A DNA stretch of 36,449 nt from Actinomycetota bacterium. Lineage in GTDB: Bacteria > Actinomycetota > Acidimicrobiia > Acidimicrobiales > RAAP-2. Made by a program: the position numbers and the translations under genes. Below are positions 17,377 to 25,062 of this stretch, one piece after another (the stretch's first letter is position 1; every line of letters starts with the position of its first letter). Location of the stretch: positions 1-36,449 of the forward strand of contig JAJPJD010000050.1 in assembly GCA_021324355.1 (NCBI GenBank), in the 5' to 3' direction. The notes under the pieces were generated by a model that saw nothing but the letters and a program-made list of their open reading frames with translations, ran no database searches and was not told the DNA's origin.

Positions 17377-18195
17377 TCAGGACACCGAGCCGGACGAGCC
17401 GCCGGCCCGCGCTCGCTGCCCTCGAGCCCGGCGCAGACGGCGGGCTCGGCTGGCCAGCGGTGCCTCGCCCCGCCTCGCCCGCCAGCGGAACCCGGAGGCC
17501 GTCGTGCCCTCGGCGCCGCGGGCCCGTCCCTCCCGCCAGGCTCGCCAGCGAGAGTCGACCCGCCCTTCCCGCCACCGGGGACGCCCTCGCTCGGCGGGGG
17601 CTGACCGGACCGGGCCCTCGGCCGACCGCCAGACTCGGACGAACCGCCCAGCCGCGGTCAAGGTGGTGAGTCCGAGCAGCACCCACAGGTCCGGAACCAA
17701 CAGGGCTGCGCTCAAGAAGCCCGCCCCGAGCAGGACCATCCGCTCGGCCCGCTCCATCAGCCCGCCGGTGGCCCCCCCGAGGCCGAGCGCCTCGGCCTTG
17801 GCCCGCTGGTAAGAGACGAGCGAGGTCACCGCCAGGACGGCCAGCGGAAGGAGGGCCAGGTGGCCACGGTGGGTCGAGACCAGGTACCAGGTCACCCCAC
17901 CCATGACCACGGCGTCGGCCACCCGGTCGACCACCGAGTCGAAGAAGGCGCCTCGCACCGACACCGTCCCGGCCGCCTTGGCGACCGGACCGTCGAGGAG
18001 GTCGTGCAGCCCGGTGAGCGTGAGCAGGCCGATCGCCAGGTGCAGGTGCCCACTGGCCACGGCCAGGGCGGTGGCCAGTGCCGAAAGGAGGCCGGTGGCG
18101 GTGAGCACGTCCGCGGTCACGCCGTGGCGCTCGAGAGCCTCCCCGACCGGGGCCGTGCGCCGGTCAACTGCCTCGCGCCAGCGACCGTCGAACAT
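17377..18195 (-). CDS. pgsA: CDP-alcohol phosphatidyltransferase, probable phosphatidylinositol phosphate synthase
   Basis: The membrane enzyme transfers a phosphatidyl group from CDP-diacylglycerol to an alcohol. In this operon the likely acceptor is inositol 1-phosphate, giving phosphatidylinositol phosphate for PIM synthesis. The 272-aa protein has the family motif at 65-90: Asp65, Asp68, Gly69, Ala72, Gly82, Asp86 and Asp90. The usual Arg after Ala72 is Lys73. About six membrane helices end near residue 185. The last ~80 residues form an Arg-rich low-complexity tail (RWREGRVDSRWRAWREGRAR) not expected in the family. ATG 18195 follows a TAACCT hexamer by 9 nt, so the message may be leaderless. 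It heads pgsA-patA-pimA-M48. The exact acceptor is inferred from neighbours. Confidence 0.88.
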   Translation of the reverse strand: MFDGRWREAVDRRTAPVGEALERHGVTADVLTATGLLSALATALAVASGHLHLAIGLLTLTGLHDLLDGPVAKAAGTVSVRGAFFDSVVDRVADAVVMGGVTWYLVSTHRGHLALLPLAVLAVTSLVSYQRAKAEALGLGGATGGLMERAERMVLLGAGFLSAALLVPDLWVLLGLTTLTAAGRFVRVWRSAEGPVRSAPAERGRPRWREGRVDSRWRAWREGRARGAEGTTASGFRWRARRGEAPLASRARRLRRARGQRARAGGSSGSVS

Positions 18196-18546
18196 GGTTT
18201 GCCCAGGTTACCTGAGACCCTGCTCGACGTCTTGCCTGCGCCAGCGGCCGCGACCTCCTCGTGCGCAACGCCGGCATCGAGGACCCTTCGATGACCGCCG
18301 GACCCCAGGCGGCCGGCGCCGGCCGACCAGGAGGCCCCCCACGCCACCGCGGCGGGCGCGCGGTGGCCGCCAGGCGGCCGGGGCCGCCGTGCCCGCGGTC
18401 GATCACCGCCACCTCGCGACACTCGACCGATCTCTTCGACGACGGCGCTGCCGCTGGACCCCCGGCGCGCCGGGTGGACGCACCGCCCGGAGGCCCACGT
18501 AAGCTCGCAGGCAACGCCAGCGACGAGTTCCGGGGGAGGTGGCGCC
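18196..18546. other. 351-bp divergent intergenic region between pgsA and the EF-G-like gene
   Basis: No credible gene is visible; the open frames here are low-complexity and lack known motifs. It holds the pgsA promoter at its left end. Inside are a 14-bp perfect palindrome GGCCGGCGCCGGCC (18311-18324) and a 9-bp inverted repeat with a 7-nt loop (GCCACCGCG 18343-18351, CGCGGTGGC 18359-18367). At the right end TAAGCT (18500-18505) is a weak -10 candidate for the EF-G-like gene, and GGGGGAGG lies 7 nt before its GTG. This is the only gene-free stretch over 300 bp in the window. Confidence 0.6.
18204..18214 (-). promoter_or_regulatory. Putative -10 (TAACCT) of pgsA inside the palindrome CAGGTTACCTG
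   Basis: TAACCT on the minus strand (18210-18205) ends 9 nt before the pgsA ATG, and AAGACG at 18233-18228 could be a weak -35 with 17-bp spacing. The hexamer lies inside an 11-bp palindrome that could be an operator. Confidence 0.4.
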
Positions 18547-20580
18547 GTGGCGAGCCGTTCGCCGTCGTCGATCCGCAACGTGTGCCTGGTCGGGCACCAC
18601 GGGGCCGGCAAGACAACGCTCGCAGAGGCGATCCTGGCGGTCACCGGGACCATCTCACGGCTGGGCTCGGTGGAGAAGGGCACCACCGTGTGCGACTTCG
18701 AGCCCGAAGAGGTGCAGCGCCAGCTGTCGGTGTCCCTCGCCGTCGCCCCCTTCGAGCTCGACGGGGTGAAGGTCAACCTCTTCGACGTCCCGGGGTACGC
18801 CGACTTCGGCGGCGAGCTTGCCATGGCCCTAGCGGTCTGCGACCTGGCGGTGGTGGTGGTGAGCGCGAGCGACGGGATCCAGGGCCAGACCGAGGACGCC
18901 TGGCGGGCGGCCAGCGCACTGGGGCTCCCCCGCTTGGTCGTGGTGACCAAGCTGGACCGGGAGCGCACCGACTACGCGGCGGTGCTCGACGAGATCCGCC
19001 GCGCCTTCGGTGCCGGGGTCGCCCCGGTCGACCTCCCGATCGGCGCCGAGACCTCGCTGCGCGGCGTGGTCGACCTCCTCGACGACACCGCCACCCTCTA
19101 CGACCTCACCGGGACCCCACCGGTCAGAGGCTCGGTGGGCGCGGTCCCCGACGACCTGGCCGGTCAGGAGCACGAGGTCCACGAGCAGCTGGTGGAAGGC
19201 ATCGTGGTCGGCGACGACGACCTCATGACCCGCTACCTCGAAGGCGAAGCCATCGAGCGAGATGAACTGCAGAAGGCGCTCGCCACCGGGGTCGCCTCGG
19301 GAAGCGTCTACCCGGTGCTGTGCGCGTCGGGCACCTCGGGGATCGGCGTCGACCGTCTGGCCCGGTCCCTGGTCGAGCTGGCGCCGCCGGCCGACCACCG
19401 CTACCCGGTCGAGGTCCGGGCGGGTGACACCACCACCGAGGTGACCTGCGACCCCGACGGCCCCCCGCTGCTCGCGGTGTGCAAGACCCTCTCGGACCAG
19501 CACGCCGGCCGACTCTCGCTGTGCAAGGTGATCTCGGGGACCATCCGGCCCGACACCGTGCTCACCAACACTCGCACCCGATCCGAGGAGCGGCTGCACG
19601 TCCTCGAACTGCTGCGGGGCCATGCCACCTCGCCCCTCCCAGAGGCGGTGGCTGGCGACTTCGTGGCCATCCCCCGCTTGAGCAACACCAGGACCGGCGA
19701 CACCCTGGCCCCCAAGGGCCAGCCAGTGTCGGTTCCGCTGCCCGAGCCCGAGCCGCCGGCGCTGCTGGCCGCGGTGAAGCCGAGCTCGCGTGCCGATGAG
19801 GACAAGCTCATGACCGCCCTGCAGCGCCTGGCCGAGGAGGACCCGGCGCTGACCGTGAGCCGGGTCGACGAGACCCATCAGACCGTGCTCGGGACGGCCG
19901 GCGAGGTCCACCTGGCGATCACCCTCGAGCGGCTGACCCGGAAGTTCGGGGTGAGCGTCGAGCGCGAAGAAGTGGTGGTCCCCTATCGCGAGACCATTAC
20001 CCGGCCGGCCGAGGCCGAGGGCCGCTACAAGAAACAGACCGGTGGCCACGGCCAGTTCGGCGTGGTCCACTTGCGGATTGAGCCTCTGGGGCGCGGCGAA
20101 GGGTTCCAGTTCCACGACGAGGTGGTGGGCGGAGCCATCCCTCGCCAGTACATCCCGGCGGTCGAGAAGGGCGTGCTCGAGGCGATGGAGCAGGGCGGCA
20201 AGTACGGCTACCCGGTGGTCGACGTGTCAGTGACCTGCGACGACGGCAAGTTCCACTCGGTCGACTCATCGGAGCTCAGCTTCAAGATGGCCGGCGCGCT
20301 GGCGTTCCGGGCCGCCCTGGAACAGGCCGCGCCGGTGGTGCTCGAACCGATCTCCCAGCTGGTGGTGACCGTGCCGGCCGAACTCCAGGGCGACGTGCTC
20401 GGTGACCTCCATGCCAAGCGGGGCCGGGTCCAAGGGACCGAGGCAGCGGACGGGATGCAGACCATTACCGCGCTCGTCCCCACCGCCGAGCTCTCCCGCT
20501 ACGCGGTGGACCTGCGCGCCCTCACCGGCGGTCGGGGCCGTTTCCGGGTCCGCCACGACCACTACGACGTTCGCCCATAG
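18547..20580 (+). CDS. Elongation factor G-like GTPase (EF-G2 / FusA2 type)
   Basis: This 677-aa translational GTPase belongs to the EF-G-like group found as a second paralogue in actinobacteria (FusA2 in M. tuberculosis); its cellular role is not settled. The G1 motif is GHHGAGKT (16-23). G3 is DVPGYADF (80-87), where canonical EF-G has PGH, so the catalytic His is Tyr. G4 is TKLD (134-137) instead of NKxD. The switch I RGIT-type motif is replaced by VQRQLSVS. Domains II to V follow, with the domain IV segment YKKQTGGHGQFGVVHLRIEPL and domain V KRGRVQGTEAADGMQTI. The start is GTG 18547 with GGAGG 7 nt upstream. It is the only plus-strand gene in a block of minus-strand housekeeping genes, and separates the HIT gene from pgsA. 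Confidence 0.9.
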   Translation: MASRSPSSIRNVCLVGHHGAGKTTLAEAILAVTGTISRLGSVEKGTTVCDFEPEEVQRQLSVSLAVAPFELDGVKVNLFDVPGYADFGGELAMALAVCDLAVVVVSASDGIQGQTEDAWRAASALGLPRLVVVTKLDRERTDYAAVLDEIRRAFGAGVAPVDLPIGAETSLRGVVDLLDDTATLYDLTGTPPVRGSVGAVPDDLAGQEHEVHEQLVEGIVVGDDDLMTRYLEGEAIERDELQKALATGVASGSVYPVLCASGTSGIGVDRLARSLVELAPPADHRYPVEVRAGDTTTEVTCDPDGPPLLAVCKTLSDQHAGRLSLCKVISGTIRPDTVLTNTRTRSEERLHVLELLRGHATSPLPEAVAGDFVAIPRLSNTRTGDTLAPKGQPVSVPLPEPEPPALLAAVKPSSRADEDKLMTALQRLAEEDPALTVSRVDETHQTVLGTAGEVHLAITLERLTRKFGVSVEREEVVVPYRETITRPAEAEGRYKKQTGGHGQFGVVHLRIEPLGRGEGFQFHDEVVGGAIPRQYIPAVEKGVLEAMEQGGKYGYPVVDVSVTCDDGKFHSVDSSELSFKMAGALAFRAALEQAAPVVLEPISQLVVTVPAELQGDVLGDLHAKRGRVQGTEAADGMQTITALVPTAELSRYAVDLRALTGGRGRFRVRHDHYDVRP

Positions 20581-20590
20581 CCAGCGGTCG

Positions 20591-21112
20591 TTAGCGCCCG
20601 CCCGATCGCCACGCCGCCCGCAGCTTCTGCCAGGCCACGGTGAGCGGCTCGGGAAGCACGCGCACACCGCCAACCGTGGTCATGAAGTTGGTGTCACCGG
20701 CCCAGCGGGGCACCACGTGGAGATGGAGGTGCCGTGGGATCCCGGCCCCGGCGGCCCGCCCGAAGTTGGCCCCGAGGTTCATGCCCTCGGGCGCGTACGC
20801 CCTCCGCAGGGCGCCCAGCGCGTCCTTGGTGGTGTCCCACAACTCCGTCGACTCCTGGTCGCTCAGGCCCTCGAGCTCCTCTTCGTGCCGGACCGGCAGC
20901 ACCAGCAGGTGGCCGCTCGCGTACGGGTAGGCGTTCAGGACCGCGAAGCACCGCTGCCCCCGGTGGACGATCCCGTTGTCTGGCGACGGGTCCCCGCTGG
21001 CTGCGATCGTGCAGAAGACGCAGCGCCCTGGGTCGCCCTCCCGCTCGGCCTGGGTGGCGGCGGCGACGTACTCGTGCCGCCACCCGGCCCACAGCTGCTC
21101 GAGGCCGCTCAC
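20591..21112 (-). CDS. HIT-family protein, probable Ap4A phosphorylase
   Basis: The 173-aa protein is a histidine-triad nucleotide hydrolase/transferase. The triad is in HLHLHVVPRW (His128, His130, His132), and a CxxC (Cys31, Cys34) with a nearby His50 may bind zinc. The sequence ALNAYPYASGHLLVLP followed by WAGDTNFMTTVGGVRVLPE resembles the M. tuberculosis protein next to thrS and pgsA (Rv2613c), reported to phosphorolyse Ap4A. Synthetases make Ap4A as a side product, which fits the link to thrS. The start is GTG 21112, overlapping the thrS stop (GTGA). The exact substrate is inferred. Confidence 0.88.
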   Translation of the reverse strand: MSGLEQLWAGWRHEYVAAATQAEREGDPGRCVFCTIAASGDPSPDNGIVHRGQRCFAVLNAYPYASGHLLVLPVRHEEELEGLSDQESTELWDTTKDALGALRRAYAPEGMNLGANFGRAAGAGIPRHLHLHVVPRWAGDTNFMTTVGGVRVLPEPLTVAWQKLRAAWRSGGR

Positions 21113-23112
21113 CGGGGCCGGGCCAACGGCGGCTGAGGCCCCGCCGAGCGGGCCGCCACCTCGGCGGCCACCTGCTCGACGAAGGCGTCGAGCGGGACCC
21201 CGCGCTCTGGGCGTTCGGCGCCGCGACGGTTGACCCCGACCGTCTGGGCGGCCGCGTCCTGGTCCCCGACCACCAGGATGTAGGGGATCTTTTGGGTCTT
21301 GGCCCGCGCCACCCGGGCACCCACCCCCGAGTCGGCCACCTCCAGCTCGGCCCGGAGCCCGGCCGCCGCCAGCCGAGCCACCACCGTCTCGGCATAGGGG
21401 TGGTTGTCTGCCTTGACCGGGAGCACCCTGACCTGCTCGGGCATCAACCAGGTCGGCAGGTTGCCGCCGTAGTGCTCGAGCAAGATGGCGAGGAAGCGTT
21501 CGACCGAGCCGAACAGGGCCCGGTGGATCATCACCGGCACGTGGCGGCGGTTGTCCGGGCCGGCGTACTCGAGGCCGAAGCGCCGGGGCTCCTGGTAGTC
21601 GAGCTGGATGGTGGAGATCTGGTGGGTGCGGCCGATCGCGTCCCGGGCCTGAACCGAGATCTTGGGACCGTAGAAGGCGCCGCCGCCCTCGTCGGGGACC
21701 AGCTCCAGCCCGGCCGCGGTGCCGACCGACCGCAGGACCTCGGTGGCCCGGTCCCAGTCGGCGTCGTCGCCGATGGCCTTGCCCGGAGGCCTGGTCGACA
21801 GCTCGAGGTAGAAGTCCTCCAGGCCGAAGTCGTGCAGCAGCCCCAGCACGAACTCGAGCAGCGAGCTGAGCTCGTCCTCCATCTGCTCGTCGGTGCACAG
21901 GATGTGGGCATCGTCCTGGGTCATCCCCCGGACCCGGGTGAGGCCGTGGACCACGCCGGAGAGTTCGTAGCGGTAGACCGAGCCGAACTCGAACAGCCGC
22001 ATGGGCAGCTCCCGGTAGGAGCGGGGGCGTGCCCGGTAGATGAGCAGGTGCATCGGGCAGTTCATCGGCTTGAGGTAGTAGCGCTGCCCGCCGTCGAGCT
22101 CCATCGGTGGGTACATCGACTCGGCGAACCACTCCAGGTGGCCCGAGCGCTCATAGAGCTCGGCCTTGGCGATGTGGGGGGTGGTGACGAACTGGTAGCC
22201 CGCTGCCCGGTGGCGCTCCCGGTAGTAGTCCTCCATGACCCGGCGGATGGTGCCGCCCTTCGGGTGGAAGACGACCAGGCCCGAACCGAGCTCGTCGGGG
22301 AAGCTGAACAGGTCCAGCTCGGTCCCGAGGCGCCGGTGGTCCCGGCGCTCGGCCTCCTCCAGGCGGTGCAGATGCTCGGCCAGTGCGTCGGCCGATTCGA
22401 ACGCGGTGCCGTAGATCCGCTGGAGCTGGGGGCGCCGCTCGTCGCCACGCCAGTACGCGCCGGCCACCTTGGTCAGGCGGAAGTGCCCGAGCCGCCCGGT
22501 CGACGGGACGTGCGGGCCACGGCACAGGTCGACGAAGCCGTCGCCGTTGGCGTAGACCGACACCGTCGGGCCGGAGGTCGACACCGCAGCTGCGTCGTGC
22601 TCGTCGGCACCCGCCCGCACCGCCTCGATGATCTCCTTCTTGAACGGCTGGTCCGCGAACAGCTCGAGGGCGGCGTCGACCGGGTATTCGGCGCGCACGA
22701 ACGGCTGGTCCTCGGCCACGATCGCTCGCATCGTGGCCTCGATCCGGGCCAGATCGTCCTGGCTGAACCGAGCCCCGCCGGGCAGCTCGAAGTCGTAGTA
22801 GAAGCCGTCCTCGATCGCCGGTCCGATGGCGTAGTGAGCGCCAGGCCACAGCCGGAGCACCGCTTGGGCCAGCACGTGGGCGGTGGAGTGACGCAGGACC
22901 TCTCGTCCCTCTGGGCTGTCGGCGCTCAGCAGCCGAACCTCGTCCCCGTCGGCCAGCACGGTGGCCAAATCGACCATGGCCCCGTTCACCACCGCCGCCA
23001 CCGCCGGCGCGCGCCGGCTTGCCTCGAGCGCCGCCAGCTCGGCCGCGGTCGAGCCGGCAGCCAGCTGCGCCGACTGGCCGTCGGGGAGTCGGATGGTCAC
23101 GGTGGGGGGCAT
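21109..23112 (-). CDS. thrS: Threonyl-tRNA synthetase
   Basis: The class II synthetase charges tRNA-Thr. In 667 aa the four standard parts are in order. The N-terminal TGS domain (TVTIRLPDGQSAQLAAGST) is followed by an editing domain with HSTAHVLAQ and CRGPHVPSTGR. The catalytic core has motif 2 (FEFGSVYRYELSGVVHGLTRVRGMTQDDAHI) and the zinc-ligand Cys in YLKPMNCPMH. The C-terminal anticodon-binding domain is VRVLPVKADNHPYAETVVARL. The start ATG 23112 gives the usual MPPTVTIRLPDG N-terminus. A 98-bp gap separates it from mshC. It is followed by the HIT gene with a GTGA overlap. Confidence 0.98.
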   Translation of the reverse strand: MPPTVTIRLPDGQSAQLAAGSTAAELAALEASRRAPAVAAVVNGAMVDLATVLADGDEVRLLSADSPEGREVLRHSTAHVLAQAVLRLWPGAHYAIGPAIEDGFYYDFELPGGARFSQDDLARIEATMRAIVAEDQPFVRAEYPVDAALELFADQPFKKEIIEAVRAGADEHDAAAVSTSGPTVSVYANGDGFVDLCRGPHVPSTGRLGHFRLTKVAGAYWRGDERRPQLQRIYGTAFESADALAEHLHRLEEAERRDHRRLGTELDLFSFPDELGSGLVVFHPKGGTIRRVMEDYYRERHRAAGYQFVTTPHIAKAELYERSGHLEWFAESMYPPMELDGGQRYYLKPMNCPMHLLIYRARPRSYRELPMRLFEFGSVYRYELSGVVHGLTRVRGMTQDDAHILCTDEQMEDELSSLLEFVLGLLHDFGLEDFYLELSTRPPGKAIGDDADWDRATEVLRSVGTAAGLELVPDEGGGAFYGPKISVQARDAIGRTHQISTIQLDYQEPRRFGLEYAGPDNRRHVPVMIHRALFGSVERFLAILLEHYGGNLPTWLMPEQVRVLPVKADNHPYAETVVARLAAAGLRAELEVADSGVGARVARAKTQKIPYILVVGDQDAAAQTVGVNRRGAERPERGVPLDAFVEQVAAEVAARSAGPQPPLARPR

Positions 23113-23170
23113 CGCAGCAGTCTGATGGCCGCACGGCGGGCTCGAGCAGGCCCACGGTCGCGTCTGGCCG

Positions 23171-23176
23171 AGGTTA
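23171..23176 (-). promoter_or_regulatory. Weak -10 candidate (TAACCT) in the mshC-thrS gap
   Basis: TAACCT on the minus strand matches the pgsA hexamer. It would give a thrS leader of about 50 nt. No -35 is visible. Confidence 0.25.
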
Positions 23177-23210
23177 CAAGCTGCGGTGCCACGGACCGGG
23201 CGGCCGTCGG

Positions 23211-24335
23211 CTACAGCGCCACCCCAAGCAGGGCCGCCCCCTCGTGCACCGGCTGGCCAGCCGCAGCCAAGCGATCAAGGTCGGCCAGTGCCCCCGGGGT
23301 GTCCAGATCGTCGTCGAGCCGCTCACGCACCGCGGCCAGCGCGGCCGGGCCGGGACCACGAGGGGCGGCCCGCCACCGCTCGAGGCGGGCGGTCGCGGCC
23401 TCGGCGTCGGCCCGGTGCCACTCCCAGTCCCTTCGGTAGTGGTGGCCGAGGAGGGCCAGGCGGACCGCCATCGGCTCGAACTCTTTCAGCAGGTCGCCCA
23501 CGAAGACCAGGTTGCCCAGGGACTTGGACATCTTGGTCCCGTCCAGCTCGACCAGGCCGACATGGACCCAGTGGCGGACGAACGGCTGGCCGGTCACCGC
23601 CTCGCACTGCGCGACCTCGCACTCGTGGTGGGGGAAGACCAGGTCGCGCCCGCCCCCGTGCACGTCGATGGTGTCGCCGAGCTCGCGTCGGGCCAGCGCC
23701 GAGCACTCGATGTGCCACCCCGGCCGACCCGGACCCCACCGCGACTCCCAGGACGGCTCGTCAGGCAGCGAGGGCTGCCACAAGACGAAGTCGAGCGGGT
23801 CGCGCTTGTTGGGGTCGTCGGGGCGCCCGCCGTGCTCGGCCGCCAGCCGCAGCATCTCGGGCCGCTCCAGCCGGCTCAAGCGGCCGAAGAAGGGGAACGA
23901 CGAGACGTCGAAGTAGACCGAGCCGCCGGACTGGTACGCGTGGCCGGTCCTGAGGGCGGCGTCGATGAGCGAGAGGATCTCGGGGATGGCCGAGGTGGCC
24001 CGGGGTTCGGCATGCACCGGGAGCAGGCCCAGGGCCGACATGTCCGCGTCGAACCGAGCCATCTCCTCGGCCGCCAGGTCGAGGTAGTAGACGCCGAGCT
24101 CCCTCGCCTTGTTGAGGATGTCGTCATCGACGTCGGTCACGTTGCGCACGCACCGGGTCTCGTGCCCGAGGTCGCGAAGCCGACGCTGGAGCACGTCGAA
24201 GGTCAGGTACACCGCGGCGTGCCCGAGATGGGCCGAGTCGTAGGGGGTGATCCCGCAGCAGTACATGGTGACCGTGGGCGGGGGCGTGAACGCCACCACC
24301 TCCCCCCGGGCGGTGTCGAACAGCCGCATGGTCAC
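23211..24335 (-). CDS. mshC: Cysteine:1D-myo-inosityl-glucosamine ligase (MshC)
   Basis: MshC is an ATP-dependent, cysteinyl-tRNA-synthetase-like ligase that joins cysteine to GlcN-inositol in mycothiol synthesis. The protein has the MshC form of the HIGH region, YCCGITPYDSAHLGHA (25-40), where CysRS usually has CGPTVYD and HIGNAR. It also has NVTDVDDDIL, the zinc ligands in GWHIECSA (Cys211) and FPHHE (236-237), and KMSKS (268-272). Its 374 aa end at LDTPGALADLDRL...LLGVAL, without the long anticodon-binding domain of CysRS, which supports MshC. GTG 24335 overlaps the npdG stop (GTGA); ATG 24329 two codons later is an equal candidate. CysRS is the only serious alternative. Confidence 0.87.
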   Translation of the reverse strand: MTMRLFDTARGEVVAFTPPPTVTMYCCGITPYDSAHLGHAAVYLTFDVLQRRLRDLGHETRCVRNVTDVDDDILNKARELGVYYLDLAAEEMARFDADMSALGLLPVHAEPRATSAIPEILSLIDAALRTGHAYQSGGSVYFDVSSFPFFGRLSRLERPEMLRLAAEHGGRPDDPNKRDPLDFVLWQPSLPDEPSWESRWGPGRPGWHIECSALARRELGDTIDVHGGGRDLVFPHHECEVAQCEAVTGQPFVRHWVHVGLVELDGTKMSKSLGNLVFVGDLLKEFEPMAVRLALLGHHYRRDWEWHRADAEAATARLERWRAAPRGPGPAALAAVRERLDDDLDTPGALADLDRLAAAGQPVHEGAALLGVAL

Positions 24336-24982
24336 AGGCCACCCACCCGCAGGTACGTGCGCGCCTTGTAGCGCACGTTCAGCGCGATGCACACCGCGGT
24401 GAAGGCCTCGATCGGGCCCGCCTGGGAGAGCCGGCCGGCGTCGAGGGCCCGCAGGCCGTCGACCCGCTCGATCAGCCCCATGGTCACCTCCTTCGCCTCG
24501 GCATCGTCGGCGCAGACCAGCACATCGGCCACCAGCCGCTCCTCCAGCGCCCCCAGGTCCTCGGCCGGGAGGTGGTGGAACGCCGCCGCCACCCGGGCCG
24601 ACGGGAGGGCGGCGGCGACGGTTGCCGCCACCGAGCCCCTGGGCAGGGACACCGCCTGGATCTCTCGGCCCACCCGCACCAGCGCCGACACCATCGATAC
24701 CACCACCTTGTCGGCCAGAGCCCGGCGCAGCGGCGCCACCGTGGCGAGCGCACCCTCGAACGGGGTGGCCAGCACCACCAGCTCAGCGGCGGCGGCACCG
24801 GCATTCTCGTGGCCGCTCACTCGAAGCCCCCGGTCGGGCCAGGCCGCGACCAGCTCGGCGGCTGCCGCCTCGGCCCGGGCCCGCTCCCGGGACCCCAGGG
24901 TGACCTCGATCCCGGCCGCGGCCAGGCGGGCACCCAGCCCCCGGCCCGCCGGGCCGGTCCCGCCGAGGATGCCGACGTGCAT
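24332..24982 (-). CDS. npdG: NADPH-dependent F420 reductase (Fno/NpdG)
   Basis: The enzyme transfers hydride between NADP(H) and coenzyme F420. In 216 aa it has an N-terminal Rossmann motif HVGILGGTGPAGRGLG, the NADP 2'-phosphate-binding GSRERARA, VLATPFEG, FHHLP, and the C-terminal LSQAGPIEAFTAVCIALNVRYKARTYLRVGGL. That C-terminus is typical of the NpdG family rather than other Rossmann reductases. I chose ATG 24982 because AGGG lies 7 nt upstream; ATG 24988 (MAMHVG) would put it next to the codon. The gene overlaps mshC by GTGA and is divergent from the enoyl-ACP reductase across an 80-bp gap. Confidence 0.9.
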   Translation of the reverse strand: MHVGILGGTGPAGRGLGARLAAAGIEVTLGSRERARAEAAAAELVAAWPDRGLRVSGHENAGAAAAELVVLATPFEGALATVAPLRRALADKVVVSMVSALVRVGREIQAVSLPRGSVAATVAAALPSARVAAAFHHLPAEDLGALEERLVADVLVCADDAEAKEVTMGLIERVDGLRALDAGRLSQAGPIEAFTAVCIALNVRYKARTYLRVGGL

Positions 24983-25050
24983 GGCCATACCCTGTCACAC
25001 CGACGCCAGTCGCCCCGGTGGCTGCCAGGGTGGGTTCTCCGGTGCCCGGG

Positions 25051-25056
25051 TACCAT
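25051..25056 (+). promoter_or_regulatory. Putative -10 element (TACCAT) of a leaderless enoyl reductase promoter
   Basis: TACCAT is followed by 6 nt and the ATG at 25063, with no Shine-Dalgarno. Transcription would begin at the start codon. It lies in the divergent gap to npdG. Confidence 0.5.
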
Positions 25057-25062
25057 GCGCCG

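Noticed and set aside
23181-23192. Minus-strand GTGGCACCGCAG before thrS resembles the T-box sequence of tRNA-sensing leaders.
   Set aside because: mshC ends at 23211, leaving no room for stem I and a specifier loop, and the TAACCT -10 candidate lies downstream of it. No antiterminator or sequestrator pairing is evident.
23211-24335. Cysteinyl-tRNA synthetase as the identity of the mshC gene.
   Set aside because: The GITPYDSAHLGHA signature and the absence of an anticodon-binding C-terminal domain fit MshC better.
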